From Tiliqua scincoides (Eukaryota; Chordata; Lepidosauria; Squamata; Scincidae): 64,000 nt of DNA. The position numbers were made by a program, and so were the translations under genes. The stretch lies in the NCBI RefSeq assembly GCF_035046505.1, contig NC_089826.1:84353254-84417253 (forward strand), given 5' to 3'. Positions within the stretch are counted from its first letter, which is position 1; the number at the start of each line of letters is the position of its first letter. Below the pieces are notes generated by a model. It worked only from the letters and a program-made list of their open reading frames with translations. It was not told the origin of the DNA and did not search any database. Shown piece after piece: positions 10,179 to 21,870 of this stretch.

Positions 10179-11420
10179 CTCCACCCTCATTTCCAGACAG
10201 GCATTTCTAGGAGAAAATTCAATGATTCATCTCAAACCTTACCCATTAGGGAGGGCTACAACTTCACATGGCCATAAATATGCACATGATATCCTCAAAG
10301 CACTTTTCCCCATTGCTTGCATCTTTTCAAGTAAAAACAAAAAAAATTAAAGCACCACTAATCAACCATACACAATCTCAGTTTTACAGGAAGTCCAAAG
10401 CTGCTGCCTTACATTCATTCATATCACATTCAAAGCTCCAGGCAAGAGCCTGCCATTGAGCATCCAGTCGAAACCTCTACCCTCTGAATTTCAGGAGAGC
10501 ACCTCGGCTCTTGCAGATCTGAGCAGGAAGTCTGGCAAACTGCCCAGATCCTGCTGTGATTTTCTTTTTCCTAAGCAAAGGCCCTACAGCCCTGCATGAA
10601 ACATCACCGTACTGTCAAAGGCTTGTCAAAGGTATGTGTTTACAAAAGAGGAATCACTCAAGTCAGACAGCCCCAACAGGGGCATGATGTGGGAGGAGGG
10701 CAGGTGTAGTAGGAGCTCTGGAGCAGCAGAGAAACATCTCCAGTTGTACTTTAGGATAGAATGGTACAGAGAAGGGTAGAAGAGCCAGGATTTCCAACTC
10801 TGCCTAGATCTGAGCGTTGTTAGGAGGGAGGATTTGGAGGCCCCCCCACAGGTTGAGGTTACCTATTCTGCAAGCAAGCATGCGCCATGCTCTCTCAGTG
10901 CTTGCTCCATGTACTGTCTATAGCTATGTGTACTGTTTGCAAAGCAGCTCAACAAGAAAGTGGGCAAAGAAGCAAGAATAGTATGCTCAGCAAATATTAC
11001 GGCAATCATTTTTTCAGTAGAGGGAATGAGAGAAGGGGAGGCTCCTCTGGCTCTGATGGGGACAAAGGTGATTAATACTTACAAGGATCTCAGTCCAGGG
11101 GCTGCTGCCTCCTTCCCCCCCTCCCACTTCTCACTCCAGCCTTCCTTCCTCTTCTTTGGCCGCCAAACGTGAACTTCAGCTGAGTTTGCCATAGAAAACT
11201 TTGTGCATCCTCAGCTGCCTTCAAGTCCTTGCCTGCCAATAGGTGGGCTCAAAAGCAGATTCAGCACGAATTCCATCAACTCTGGCAGTGCTGGACCTGC
11301 AAATTCAATAAAGCTGCTCATTGTGTTCCCTCTTTCCTGCAGAGTGGAAAAAGAGTTCACAGCGACAGGTACTGAACAGTGAGACCTGTCAAACTGATGA
11401 TTAGAACATTGGACTGTGAA
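10179..11420. other. Unassigned non-coding sequence
   Basis: No supported gene or recognised element. Small open frames here have no domain or splice support. Confidence 0.3.
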
Positions 11421-12422
11421 CAGGGCTGGAATTGGGTGGTCAGGTCGGACTCCACTAGAGGGCCCACAGGCTGCTGGGGATCCAACTTAAGCCCCCCCCC
11501 CCCCAATTCAACAGGTGGCAGCAAGAGTCAGTCAACCAAGTGCCTTGTGCTGTTGCAGTTCTCCCTCACTCTCCCCACCCCCCCTCCTGGCAACTGGGCT
11601 TCCTCAGAGGCCCTTGCAATGTCATATCAGTCTTTGAAGAAGCCAATTCGCAGACAGCAGGAAAGGGGACTGCTTGGATTCCCTTCCTCCAGCACCACCA
11701 ACACTGAGGGAAGAGCATTGAGAGATTGCTCTCCTCAGGGCCCAGATCAAAATGGGGGCCTGGGAGTCCAAGGAAGAGGCCCAGCAATTTCCTGGGATAT
11801 GATGTATTCTGATCACACCTGGACTTGCTGCCTATGCAGGATCCTTGCAGCCCTCACTGTGCAGCCCCCAATGCTGTTGGCACCAAGCCTGCTCCAACCT
11901 AGCCTCAAGCTAGGCATGATGGGGGTGTTACTGTGGGCTGTGTGGCAGCAGGTGCTGCCAAAGCCATATGTACCAGGCCAAAGAACACATACATGACACC
12001 TCTTAATAGCGTCAAAACTGGGAGCAAACCGGCCTGCTACAGTAGCTTTTTGGCTTCTGGCTCCACTTCGGCTTGTGGATCACATGAAGGAGTGTACAGG
12101 AGCTCAGGGACACGGCTGGAGGACTCCAGCTGCTGCAGAAGTAAGTTTGGATACCCAGAAATTTCCTGAGATCTCAGCTGACCCCCTGAGAGTGAAAGAA
12201 GGTCAGGCCAATTGGGAGGCTGGGTCTACCACACAGGTAGACCTGGGCTCCAAGACCTTTCTGGCTGTCACCAGCCTCTCCTGCTCCCTTTCACCCCCCT
12301 GCCCCCATTCCAGTCACCCCCATCACCATCCTCTCTCTGTGCCCCTTTGCACCACTCTCTCTTTGGGAAGGAGCCCAAAAGAAACTTTGTACCCCCTGAT
12401 AAAATTCCTCTTGGGGTTCCTG
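11421..12422 (-). mobile_element. Copy of the hAT family seen at 39440, inverted
   Basis: The stretches around CAATTTCCTGGGAT, GGCCTGCTAC, AGACCTGGGCTCCAAGA and CCCCCTGATAAAATTCCTC match, in inverse order, the element at 39440-40146. The right end near 12422 is fairly clear; the left end and target duplication are not. The 205-codon frame inside (11379-11996) is a by-product of GC content. Confidence 0.55.
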
Positions 12423-12897
12423 GTTCTCCTCTTCCTTCCCAACCTGGATGACTAGAAAGAATCTCTAGATGCTCCTGTCTCGGCACTGTCAGGGTGCTGA
12501 GGGGCAGGAGTCCACGGAGTGCTCCAGTAGCCTTGTCATTCAGTCAGGGTTGGGAAAGGAGGAGGAAGCTATTTTTGGACACTCCTCTCTCAGTGTCCAG
12601 GTGGCACTTTGAGAGGAGAGTTCAAACCACTAGGGGAGAATCAACGTCCCCTCTAATTTTCCCCTGGGGTATGTGGATCCCTATGGTGGCTACATGGGAC
12701 CAGTTGTGGAGAGCCTGGCGATGATATCATCATCATTGCTGAGCTCCAGAGCACCAACAAGGAAACTTTAGTGGGCTTAAATTAGAGCTATGTGGCTGTG
12801 CAGCTTACAGTGTTTGTGCCCAGGAACAGATGGCTTTGCCTGAAGTCCCCCTGAGAGCCTGGTGCTGGCACAAATTGTGACTGTCCCATAGCAAACG

Positions 12898-13180
12898 CAG
12901 TGGTGTTGCTAGTGTAGGCGCCACCTAGGGCATGTATTGGCTCCCCCACAGCTCCCGCTGTACTCACCCAAAGGGACATGTGGCACCCAGAAGTGGTTTG
13001 GCAGTGACAGGATGACATCATTGCATGTACCGCCATTCGACACTTGAGGTGACGTGATAGCCCATTCACTGCCAAATGCGGCATGGGCCTCTACTTGACA
13101 GAGGCTTGTGTGGCATGCCTGTCACCCCCCCCCCAGGATGTGTCACCTGGGGCCAACTGCCCCCGCCTGCTATGCTACTG
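12898..13180. mobile_element. hAT MITE, older relative of the CAGTGGCG family
   Basis: The ends CAGTGGTGTTGCTAG and, inverted, CAGTAGCATAGCAGG are flanked by AGCAAACG and AGAAAATG (6 of 8). Non-coding, with a C run near 13126. Confidence 0.65.
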
Positions 13181-13511
13181 AGAAAATGCTTCTGTACTAA
13201 ACATTAAATTCTCACAGATTTCTCTGAGAAGTTCTTCCAAATTGTTTGGGATCAGAGTTTCAGGCTTGCAGTTCCATTCCAGTGATAATCACTTAAGAAA
13301 TATATTCTGTTTGAAGTTGGTGGTGCTTGCTACCCCGCCAGGGGCAAAAGGACTGTAATTAAAGGAAGAAGTCATACTTAGAAGTCATCATTAAATCACT
13401 TTCCATTAGTGAAACATGAGCAATGTAAAATTTCTAACATTTTACTGCTCAACTTCACAACAGTTCGTCCACTGAAGTGGCAGGCAGCCAGCGCCAATGC
13501 GTGATTGCTTG

Positions 13512-13709
13512 CAGTAGCATAGCTAGAGGGGGTGTACACCACTAAGTTTTGCAGGGAGCCGCACCGCAGCATGCCCCTACCCCAGGCAAATGCCTCTATT
13601 TTTCTCCCCCTGTCCAGAATGGCTCTGAAAGGGGGAGGGGCCGCTTCCATGCTGCGGTGAGGCTTCCTGCAAAACTTAGTGCTTTGCACCAGCTCTAGCT
13701 ACACTCCTG
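13512..13709. mobile_element. hAT MITE (CAGTGGCGTAGC family)
   Basis: The left end CAGTAGCATAGCTAGAGG and the right CTAGCTACACTCCTG are inverted repeats. The flanks ATTGCTTG and ATTACTTG match at 7 of 8. It is of the same family as 1972-2187. Confidence 0.85.
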
Positions 13710-13789
13710 ATTACTTGGAAGGAAACAGCCCTGGAAGTCAATGATTTAGAAATAGAATCTTGTGGATGCTCTAGAAAAAGTGAGTGAGC

Positions 13790-14417
13790 CAAGTGCAAGG
13801 GAGGGCACCAGGATGCAGGACAATTGTTATCTGGTGTGCTCCCTGGGGCATTTGGTGGGCCACTGTGAAATACACAGCATGTATGCACTGCTGAAACAGA
13901 GACGCCTGCGTTGGCTCGGTCATGTCGTGGAATGGATGATGGCCGGATCCCAAAGGATCTCCTCTATGGAGAACTCGTGCAAGGAAAGCGCCCTACAGGT
14001 AGACCACAGCTGCGATACAAGGACATCTGCAAGAGGGATCTAAAGGCCTTAGGAGTGGACCTCAACAAGTGGGAAACCCTGGTCTCTGAGCGGCCCGCTT
14101 GGAGGCAGGCTGTGCAACATGGCCTTTCCCAGTTTGAAGAGACACTTGGCCAACAGTCTGAGGCTAAGAGGCAAAGAAGGAAGGCCCATAGCCAGGGAGA
14201 CAGACCAGGGACAGACTGCACTTGCTCCCAGTGTGGAAGGGATTGTCACTCCCGAATTGGCCTTTTCAGCCACACTAGACACTGTTCCAGAACCACCTTT
14301 CAGAGTGCGATACCAGAGTCTTTCAAGACTGAAGGTTGCCAACTACTGTGAAATACAGGAAGCTGGACTAGATAGGCCTATGGCCTGATCCAGTGGGGCT
14401 GTTCTTATGTTCTTATG
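13790..14417 (+). mobile_element. CR1 LINE 3' end split by LINE-A
   Basis: The left part (GCAAGGGAGGGCACCAGGAT onward) and the right part (GGAAGCTGGACTAGATAGGC to the repeated TTCTTATG tail) form one CR1 3' end. They are separated by LINE-A at 13875-14344, whose target duplication lies in CR1 sequence. Confidence 0.9.
13875..14344 (+). mobile_element. LINE-A fragment, C-terminal end of reverse transcriptase ORF
   Basis: A 5'-truncated non-LTR retrotransposon flanked by a perfect 13-bp duplication ACTGTGAAATACA (13862-13874 and 14345-14357). The frame encodes RRLRWLGHVV, then IPKDLLYGELVQGKRPTGRP, then a C-terminal zinc-finger-like motif C-x-C-x2-C-x3-C-x8-H-x3-C (around CHSRIGLFSH). These are typical of the region after the RT domain in many animal LINEs. 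The frame has no stop before the LINE's 3' terminus GAAGGTTGCCAAC, because this copy reads GAG where others have TAG. The clade is not assigned. Confidence 0.9.
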
Positions 14418-14420
14418 AGT

Positions 14421-16143
14421 CACAGATGGCAATTTTAAAGAAAAGGGCTAGTGTAGACACAATTAAAGCCTCACTTGCAAACATTAGACAAGCTCATAAA
14501 TGCCACACAGTTATTCTGATCTAGGTCTGCAACCCCCAATGGGATTATTAGGATAGGCCAGTGATTCCCAAACTTACCGGGATCATGATGCCCTTATAGA
14601 CCTTTGTTCCTGGCTGAGCCAAATCTAACAAGATTTGGTGAGATCCAAGATGGCAGCATCCAAATCTTGCAACATTTTGGTGCCATCATCTCATCTTGGA
14701 TCTCACAAGATTTCAGATTCAGCAATTAAGAGATAAGACACTTAGGTGAGATTAATAAGAACCACAGCTTTATTAATTCTTATAAAAGATTGTGCATTTA
14801 AAAAACCCAAATTAAATAATCAGCCTCAGAGGTGGTGCAGGTATTTACTAGGGCCACGAGAGTGCAAGTCTTTAAAACCACTTGGAGTCAAGACTTCAGG
14901 GCAAGTCTTATTGGCCTGCAGCCATGTGCAGAAGCAATCCAAGGCATTGCATGACATCAGAACATGCCTAGAAAGTGAACACCAGCTTTGATATCTTATC
15001 TTCCACAACCTCAGCCATAAAGCCCCCCCCCCCGCCCATTCACTTGGGCTTGGAGCAAGGATGTACGGTGGGTGGGGAAGTAGGTGAGGAACAGCCTCCC
15101 CACTGGAGTCCTTTGAAAAGTGCTGCCGGCATTTGAGGTGTGCAGGGTGTCACCGGATTCCCCATCCACCACAAGTCCCGGCTTCGGAGTTGCATCTCAG
15201 AGTAAAGGAGTGCAGGACAAGTGCAGCCTGGATAGCTGCAGTATGAAAAGCTGGATTGGACTGGAGGAAGGGAGCATAAAATGGTGATTCAGAAAGTCCC
15301 ACAATGCTGTCACTCCTGAATGCAGAGTCAGGGTAGTTCAACTATGCAGCAAAAAGTTCGGTTCGGCAAGGCTGCATTCCTCTAGCCAGGCAAAAGCACA
15401 GTCTTCCACTTGTTGATTGATGAAACCAATCTAGATAACTGCTTTTTATGAAGACTGTGAACTAATAGTCTAGAAAAGATGCCTTATTGCCAAGCTCAGG
15501 AAAGTGTTGCTGTGTATACAGTACATGATAGATTTTTGAGCTCCAGTAGAGTCCATCAAACTCAAAAGTCCATCAAACTCAAAAAGTAGAGTCCATCAAA
15601 GTCAAAAGTGGAGATGCTTTTGACTGCATTTTGCTCATGCAAAATCTTTGCTGAATTTGTGGTTGTGCACCTGAGCTGCAGTTACATTTGTTTTGCCTGC
15701 TGTTGTGTTGGCATCTTCTTTCTTCCCTGTAATTTTTGTTTTAAGACAGAAGAGCTTGCTGATAACCAGACCACATATTGTGACTTTACAGGCATCCCAA
15801 AGATGCGTGGCCATTAGGGGGACAGAATTGTCTAGAAAATGTTTATTCAGGTGCTCCATTTTTCTCTGTGACATCCTGTTATAAGTCTAGACAATTTAAT
15901 CACCATGAGAAAAGTAAAAATCTCAGAAGTATTCAGGCTGCTTGCTTATTCAGCAGGGAAGGAAGGCATTATGCTGGCTTCGGAAATCTGAAAAGCAGCC
16001 TCTTTAAAGGTAGAGGCAAAGAAATGGGAGGGAAACTCGTACAGCATAGAACAATAAAATCAGAGCCGAAGTCCTATGCAAACTCAAAGAACCATGGAAC
16101 TAAAAAGATCTGACTTCAGAGTTACAGGCAGATCCTTGTAATG
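14421..16143. other. Mostly unassigned; short repeat pieces
   Basis: A hAT-like left end (CAGTGATTCCCAAAC) lies near 14561 without a clear right end. A block near 15057-15150 resembles the one at 10020. A minisatellite is listed separately. No gene is supported. Confidence 0.35.
15546..15609 (+). repeat. Short minisatellite, GTCCATCAAACTCAAAA unit
   Basis: About three imperfect tandem copies of AGTCCATCAAACTCAAAA, with small spacer differences. Confidence 0.85.
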
Positions 16144-16322
16144 GGCCCAATCCTACCCAACTTTCCAATGCCAATGCAGCTGCAATGCAGCCCCTAGGAA
16201 TGGGAACAAACATTCCCTTACCTTGGGGATACTTCCTTGACTGCCCCCCCATGGCAGGATGCAGCACGTGCCCTGTTGGCCCGGCTGCACCAGCGCTGAA
16301 AAATTGGATAGGATTTGGCCCA
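16144..16322. mobile_element. MITE (GGGCCCAATCCTA family)
   Basis: The left end GGGCCCAATCCTACCC and the right end, inverted GGGCCAAATCCTATCC, flank a non-coding body that contains AACAAACATTCCCTTACC, also found in the copies at 7233 and 63624. Confidence 0.75.
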
Positions 16323-16960
16323 AAGATGGGTTGCAAGACAAATTAAAAATGGAACATTGAGAAGCAAGGGAAGAAATAATGATTTCTAATAATAAATAAA
16401 TAACAATGCTTCAGTAGGCTTCCTCGGTGCATCCGGTAGTTGTGCAAGGCTCTGTGAGCTCCCGGTAAGTGGGGGGGGAGGGTTTGTGTGCAGGGGGCAG
16501 TGTCATCCTTCGGGGGTGCCATTATAGACCCTTGCCCCAGGGCGCAAATCTGGAGAGGTCTGCCACTGTTCCTTTTCCTACTTTTTGCCTTCCCAGGGTG
16601 TCATGACTGGAAGATGCTGGAAGTTCCTCCTCATCTAAGCCTTTGGGGACATTCGCCATGTCTCATAAACCCAGTTCCACTAATACAGTGTACCTCCGAT
16701 CAAGGTTAGACACCTGCCAAGGTGTAAGGTGTTTCTAAGTACCATTAACATGAAGGGAACAGTCAATTGCACTGTTCTTCTGTATCGCTTCAAGTCTCTG
16801 TGATAGGTGTAATTCCCATTTTCAGCACTTCAGGATTTCAGCTAAGAGTTCCTGGTAAATAAGAATGCCATCATCTTCAAAATCAAATCCTAGGTGTTGG
16901 ATACTGCCATATACGCACTGTCCCTGATACAAGGAAGGCAAAAAAAGTTATACTGTATAC
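16323..16960. other. Unassigned non-coding sequence
   Basis: I see nothing here beyond a short G run near 16471. Confidence 0.3.
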
Positions 16961-17252
16961 CAGGGATGTCCAACTTCGAACAGGTCGTGATCTACTTTTT
17001 CCGGCAAAAAGTGCCGGTGATCTACCACCATGAAAATTAAGTTTCAAATTAAATTTTAACCCAATAAAGTTGGAGGATTCCCCCCCCCCATTTTTAATGA
17101 ACCTTCTGTCATTTACTTGGATGTGATCAGCTGTTAAGCAAATTAAGCAAAAACAAAACAGAGAGACGAAGATCCAGTAAGAACTGCGAGGGGAAATGGA
17201 AAGTACATTTTTTCTTAAAAGTTTTATTGAGTAATAACTTTCTTTAACTGTC

Positions 17253-19189
17253 TTAATAACTTTCTTTAACTTTTATTGAGTAATTTGTGTTAAATTTAGG
17301 TCGAGTATTGATCCAGGCTGATCTTGCAAAATCTTTAATATTTCGCTCTTGCTCATTAGTGATACATCTGAGCCTGCATTTCATCCACCAGTTTTTTGAA
17401 GTTGGGTGAATATTGTATGAGACCAGTCTCAGGGAATCCTGGAGATGTTCACCTGCCATGTTGGAACGTTGTGTACTCTTTGTCATTTTCAGATGGGAAA
17501 ACGCAGATTCACGCAAATAAGTTGAACCGAAACAGGAGTATACAGCTTCACTGCATCTTCTCAAGTTGTGAAATTTGTCTCTAGGCACTAGCTTCCAAAA
17601 TGATTCTTGCTCAGCACGGGTCTTGAGAAAAATGTCATTTTTAAGGGTTAATATTTTGTTTTCAAGAGATGGCTTGTTCAGTGAGTAATTTTTACTGATA
17701 GCAGCTGCAGTTTCTTTAATGTCCACATCTACTTTGAATGGGTATGACAAGTAATCCACAACTGTTCCAATTTTTTGGAAGTCACAGAATCTTTTTTCGA
17801 ATTCCTGGATAACAGAACAGATTTCTGTGACATACTTCTCATTCTGAAAAACAAAATTTGGATATTGTCCCAGATGGTCCTGCATATTAGGAAAATGATC
17901 AAAAGTGTTGTTTGTGAGGTCAGTCATCATTAGCTCAAATTTGCTCTTGTAGGATGAAACTGTACTCATCTTCTCGCCAATGCATTTGTTTTTACCTTGT
18001 AGTTCAAGGTTCATATCACTTAGTTTGCCTGTAAAGTCAGCGAGAAATGCCAGATCACATAACTACTCCTCATCTTCCAACTCTGCTTGGTCATCTCCCC
18101 TCTCCTTCAAAAATCTTCTTATTTCATTCAGCAAATCACAAAATCTTTGCAGAAATTTGTGCCTACTTAGCCACCTTACATCTGTGTGCAAAATGATCTC
18201 CCTTCATCAAGAGTAAGATTGAAAAGCCATCTTTGAAGTGATCTTCCACGAACTGAATTTACAATTTTGAAAGTGATGTCTATGACAGTCTTTGTATTGA
18301 GTCTCTTGCTTGCCAAAACTTGCTGGTGAATGATGCAGTGGTAAGAAAGGAAATCTGGGAAGTCGTCATGCTGTCTGCAGAGGGCTATGAAACCTTTAAC
18401 CTCACCTGTCGTTGCTCTTGCTCCATCAGTAGTGATGGAAACAAGTCTATGCAATGGAAGATTACACTTTGTCACAAAAGAATGGAAAGAACTGAATATT
18501 TCCTGACCAGTAGTTCTCCCTTTTAAAGAAATCATTCCAAGTAGTTCTTCTTTAACAATGAAGTCTTCAAAAACCATCCGGATAAAGACTAGTAACTGGG
18601 CTATGTCTCTTATGTCTGTAGATTCATCCAGTTGGGGTGAGAAAGCAACACAATTTGAAACATCCTCCAACAATTGTTTAGTTGTGTCTCCACACATCTT
18701 TTCTATTCGCCACACGACGGTGTTTCTTGACAATTGTACATCTTGAATAGCAGCTATGATCTCTTTCTTATTTTTAAATCCTTCAAAAAGATTGTCAGCT
18801 GCTTCAAGAAAACAATCTTTTACAAATTCCCCTTCAGTGAAAGGTTTGCATTTCTTTGTGATCACGTTGCTGACCTTGAAGGATGCTATGGTTGCATTGA
18901 CCAAATGTGACCTTGGCTTTGCCATCAACTGTTGCTGAGTAGCCAATTTCAATTTAAGTTCTTTGAGCTTGAGTTTACAAATTTCACTTTTGGGTGGAAA
19001 ATCAGCATCAAACTTATTGCTATGCAGAGCCTTATAATGACATTCCAGATTACCCTTTTTGGGCAAGGATACTGTGGCATTACAAATTAGACAACAACAC
19101 TTGTCTTTCACCATGATGATGAAGTAGTCCATTTCCCATTAATCATGAAAGTGATAGGTTTTGCTCTTCTTTGGAACACTCATCTTCAT
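17253..19189 (-). pseudogene. hAT transposase, lightly broken
   Basis: The probable start is ATG at 19187-19189 (MKMSVPKKSKTYHFHD). An in-frame TAA at 19139-19141 follows; the next ATG (19132) opens a 318-codon frame. Domains in order are: a BED-type zinc finger (CLIC ... ECHYKALH, C-x2-C then H-x4-H); an RNase H-like core with LDESTDI and ITTDGA as likely catalytic aspartates; the CIIH motif; and, after a frameshift near 18195, TDVRWLSRHKFLQRF. An in-frame TAG lies near 18062. The 254-codon tail then holds the hAT dimerisation region, with the conserved FGSTYLRESAFSHLKMTKS. Normal length would be about 640 residues. Three breaks mean it probably cannot make a full transposase. Alternatively a host gene used this sequence, but nothing shows that. 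Confidence 0.9.
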
Positions 19190-19401
19190 TATACTGGGGT
19201 AGCTAGATGTAAGAAGGCCAAATCTGCTAAGTTAGTATAAACACTGGCTGAATCTGGTCCAAAACTGTCACTGTCCCAAGTATTAAAGATCAACAGGAAC
19301 AGAAGACCTATGGATGATGTGCAATACAAGGACTGGAGATGCCGAAACCACACATGCAGTTCTAAAAGTAAAAATAAGAATTCATCATACTGGCACCAAA
19401 A

Positions 19402-19615
19402 ATCAAATACCACCAAACAATCATCAAAAAAACTCAAACACCTGTCCAGCAAACCAGATAAAATCAAATACCGCCAAACAAGTTCAAATACCACCACACG
19501 CGATTTAATAAATTCTGCACACAGTGTAGAATGAACGCAAAGGCAAGGCAAAATAAAATTGCAGTGTAGAATCAACGCAAAGGCTAGGCAAAATAAAATG
19601 GTTTGAACCAATTCA
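19402..19615. repeat. Short repeats in hAT 5' region
   Basis: TCAAATACC(A/G)CCA occurs near 19402, 19464 and 19484. A roughly 45-bp tandem pair (AACGCAAAGGC then GCAAAATAAAAT) lies at 19525-19615. Such arrays near hAT ends are often transposase binding sites; here that is inference. Confidence 0.6.
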
Positions 19616-20196
19616 AAGGCAAGGCATAGGCAAGTTAGAACAAAATTGGAAAAGCCTGCCCAAATCACCAAATTCTTGACACTTTGTTGTGTCTGCCCAA
19701 AAACATTTAATGAAAGCGAACTATAAAGCGACCAAAGACCAGCACACGACACAACTAATACGGTAAGTGTATTCAATTAAAGCCCGGGCAAATGGCTATC
19801 ACCCGGTATATAACACACTTCTAAGGGGTGTTGGGGCAGGGGCAGGAATGGGTGATTCTGAGAGGCAGGAGACCAGGTATGACGCCGGGCCTGTGGCGTC
19901 TCATCACGGGGTGCGGGCGGCGGCCCCCTGGGGTACCCACAAACTATTAGCACGTAAACAACAAGCACTCCCAATACACCCACAGGCAAGATTCCTGCAG
20001 GCAGGGAAAAAAGACAGGCAAAGGATCAGCAGCGGCAGCAAGCCCTCGGCAGACAACCCGCCGGCACAAGCTCTCTCTTAGCGACGGGGTGAGCTGCTGG
20101 AGAGATGGAGCCAAGTGGGGCTGGTGATCTACCTCTGACCCCTCCGCAATCTACAGGTAGATTGCGATCTACCTGTTGGACATGCCTGCTGTATAC

Positions 20197-20943
20197 TGTC
20201 TCCAGAAGCTTTTTGTTTGAGCGTGTATGGGAATGCCACTCACTGGGCTCACCGGAGAACTGCAAGAGATGTTTGAAGGATCAGTGAGGATTTGCTCTAC
20301 AAGTCAATTATGCAGTAAAGTTTGTCATCCTCTCCACTGTCTTGCTAAAACTCTCAAAGCCAGGCTGTTCCTCTCTTAACAGGTTTCAAGATTATTATTC
20401 ATGCGATCCCACTGCATTTCTTTCAGATTTCATAACCCTTTGCATAACCCTGGGGTTTCCTTAAGTGCTCACAGCAAAAAAAAAAAACCCAGACTTTTCA
20501 TGAAGCTGCACTCTAAATTGTCTGGGTGGAAGTGAGAGCTTTTGAGCTCAAGCCGGCCTTCTAGACAGAGATGTCACTCCCTCTTCCCCACCAAGCTTCT
20601 TAAGATGTACTTGAAAGTACTCAGGGGGAAAAACAAGCACATTATTCAGATATGCAATAATCATCACAAGCAACCTTTCTTTGGTATTAAAAAATAAAAC
20701 AAAAAACAAATGTGGAGCTAAAGCCATTGGCCTGGCTTACAAATTCAGAGCCCATGAAGAACAATGGAAGTGGAAAAGGTGTTGACTATTTTGGCAACCT
20801 TTCTATGGGTTATGGCTTCAAAGTGGTTGCCATGTTTAGCAAGACAAGAGCTACAAAGTAATAGCAATGCTCTAACTGCACTTAGACATTCTGGGAAAAT
20901 AAACTTTGGGGTACCCCCCCAAATGCTTGATTCAAGAATAAAA
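20197..20943. other. Unassigned non-coding sequence
   Basis: No supported gene or repeat apart from a short poly(A) at 20477. Confidence 0.3.
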
Positions 20944-21436
20944 CAGGTGGGACCTTGGTATCCACTAATTTGGCATCCACTGATTTGACTCATCGACGAC
21001 ACTGAGGTTTACCTTTAAATGCCTTGTAACAAGGAAAAAAAGCACCAAAATCCAATTTCCTATCTTTGCACTGTTAAATAATTATAAATTCATTCCATTA
21101 GATTCCATTATTCATGCCATCTAGAGACTGAATGCAGTATAGTGTCTATACCTGGGGTCTGCAACCTGTGTTTTCAGAGCCGCATGCGGCTCTTTCAGTC
21201 CTCTGATGCAGCTCCCCAGTGGGGGCTGGAAGCGGGGCACCTTCCCCACAGCTGCCGCCCAGCCCTGAGGGTGCCTCATGTGCTGCGGGCGCTGGCTGCT
21301 GGTGAGTGCGGGGCGCCGCTCCTCCCTGCAAAGCTGCAGCTCCTTCCCTGCAGGCGAGGCTGGTCGGAGAAGTGCGGGAGACGCAGAGCTGCTGAGGCAA
21401 TGGGCAGGAAGGAGCGAGGTGAGCTGCATTCCTGTC

Positions 21437-21575
21437 CACACTTCCCTGGGAGGAAGCCCCGTTCACTCTACTGGGACTGACTTCTGAGTAGACAGGCAGA
21501 GGAGCCTGCCCACACTTCCCTGGGAGGAAGCCCCGTTCACTCTACTGGGGCTGACTTCTGAAGAGACAGGCAGAG
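21437..21575 (+). repeat. Tandem pair, ~73-bp unit
   Basis: CACTTCCCTGGGAGGAAGCC, then CACTCTACTGGG and ACTTCTGA, occurs twice in direct orientation about 73 bp apart. The unit derives from the palindromic MITE also seen at 26486, 40588 and 41286. Confidence 0.85.
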
Positions 21576-21576
21576 G

Positions 21577-21752
21577 ATGTCCCCTGGTTCTGGTGTTATG
21601 TAAAAGTGTAAAGAGCATCTCTCTATCCACTCTGTCCATCCCCTGCATAATTTTGTATGTCTCAATCATATCCCCCCTCAGGCGCCTCTTTTCTAGGCTG
21701 AAGAGGCCCAAACGTCGTAGCCTTTCCTCAAAAGGAAGGTGCCCCAGCACCT
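21577..21752 (-). mobile_element. CR1 LINE fragment (RT C-terminus)
   Basis: The minus strand encodes FEERLRRLGLFSLEKRRLRG, then DMIETYKIMQGMDRVD, the diagnostic C-terminal part of CR1 reverse transcriptase. It lies wholly inside the hAT at 21152. Confidence 0.9.
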
Positions 21753-21759
21753 ACAAGGG

Positions 21760-21870
21760 AGCTACAAGAAGGGGCTACATTATAAAAATGGGACCTGTAA
21801 GAGGGGAGCGCATTATAAAAGTTGCATATACAAGAGGGGAGTGCATTATAAATTGGGACACACAAGGGGG
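21760..21870 (+). repeat. Minisatellite, ~35-bp unit
   Basis: About three units of AAGAGGGGAGCGCATTATAA, with a spacer such as GGGACCTGT, in tandem. Units diverge by several bases. Confidence 0.8.

Larger units (their letters stand above)
16961..20188 (-). mobile_element. Full-length hAT (Charlie/ZBED-like) DNA transposon
   Basis: This 3,228-bp element has ends CAGGGATGTCCAAC and, inverted, CAGGCATGTCCAAC, and a perfect 8-bp target duplication CTGTATAC (16953-16960 and 20189-20196). The subterminal GTGATCTAC/GTAGATTGCGATC motif is repeated at both ends. The minus strand carries the transposase (17253-19189). The 19.2-20.1 kb part is the non-coding 5' region. The termini and transposase match the hAT lineage that gave rise to vertebrate ZBED5, FAM200 and GTF2IRD2-type host genes. 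It is almost intact, so insertion was probably recent on the scale of this window. Confidence 0.95.

Noticed and set aside
11339-11366. Possible micro-exon between CTGCAG and GTACTG
   Set aside because: Only about 26 nt, with no neighbouring exon to give phase or meaning.
11379-11996. 205-codon open frame
   Set aside because: It is proline- and serine-rich, has no domain, and overlaps a repeat family also seen at 39440. GC content explains the open frame.
13911-14351. Host zinc-finger gene
   Set aside because: The same frame recurs in several truncated copies with target duplications, so it is a LINE ORF end.
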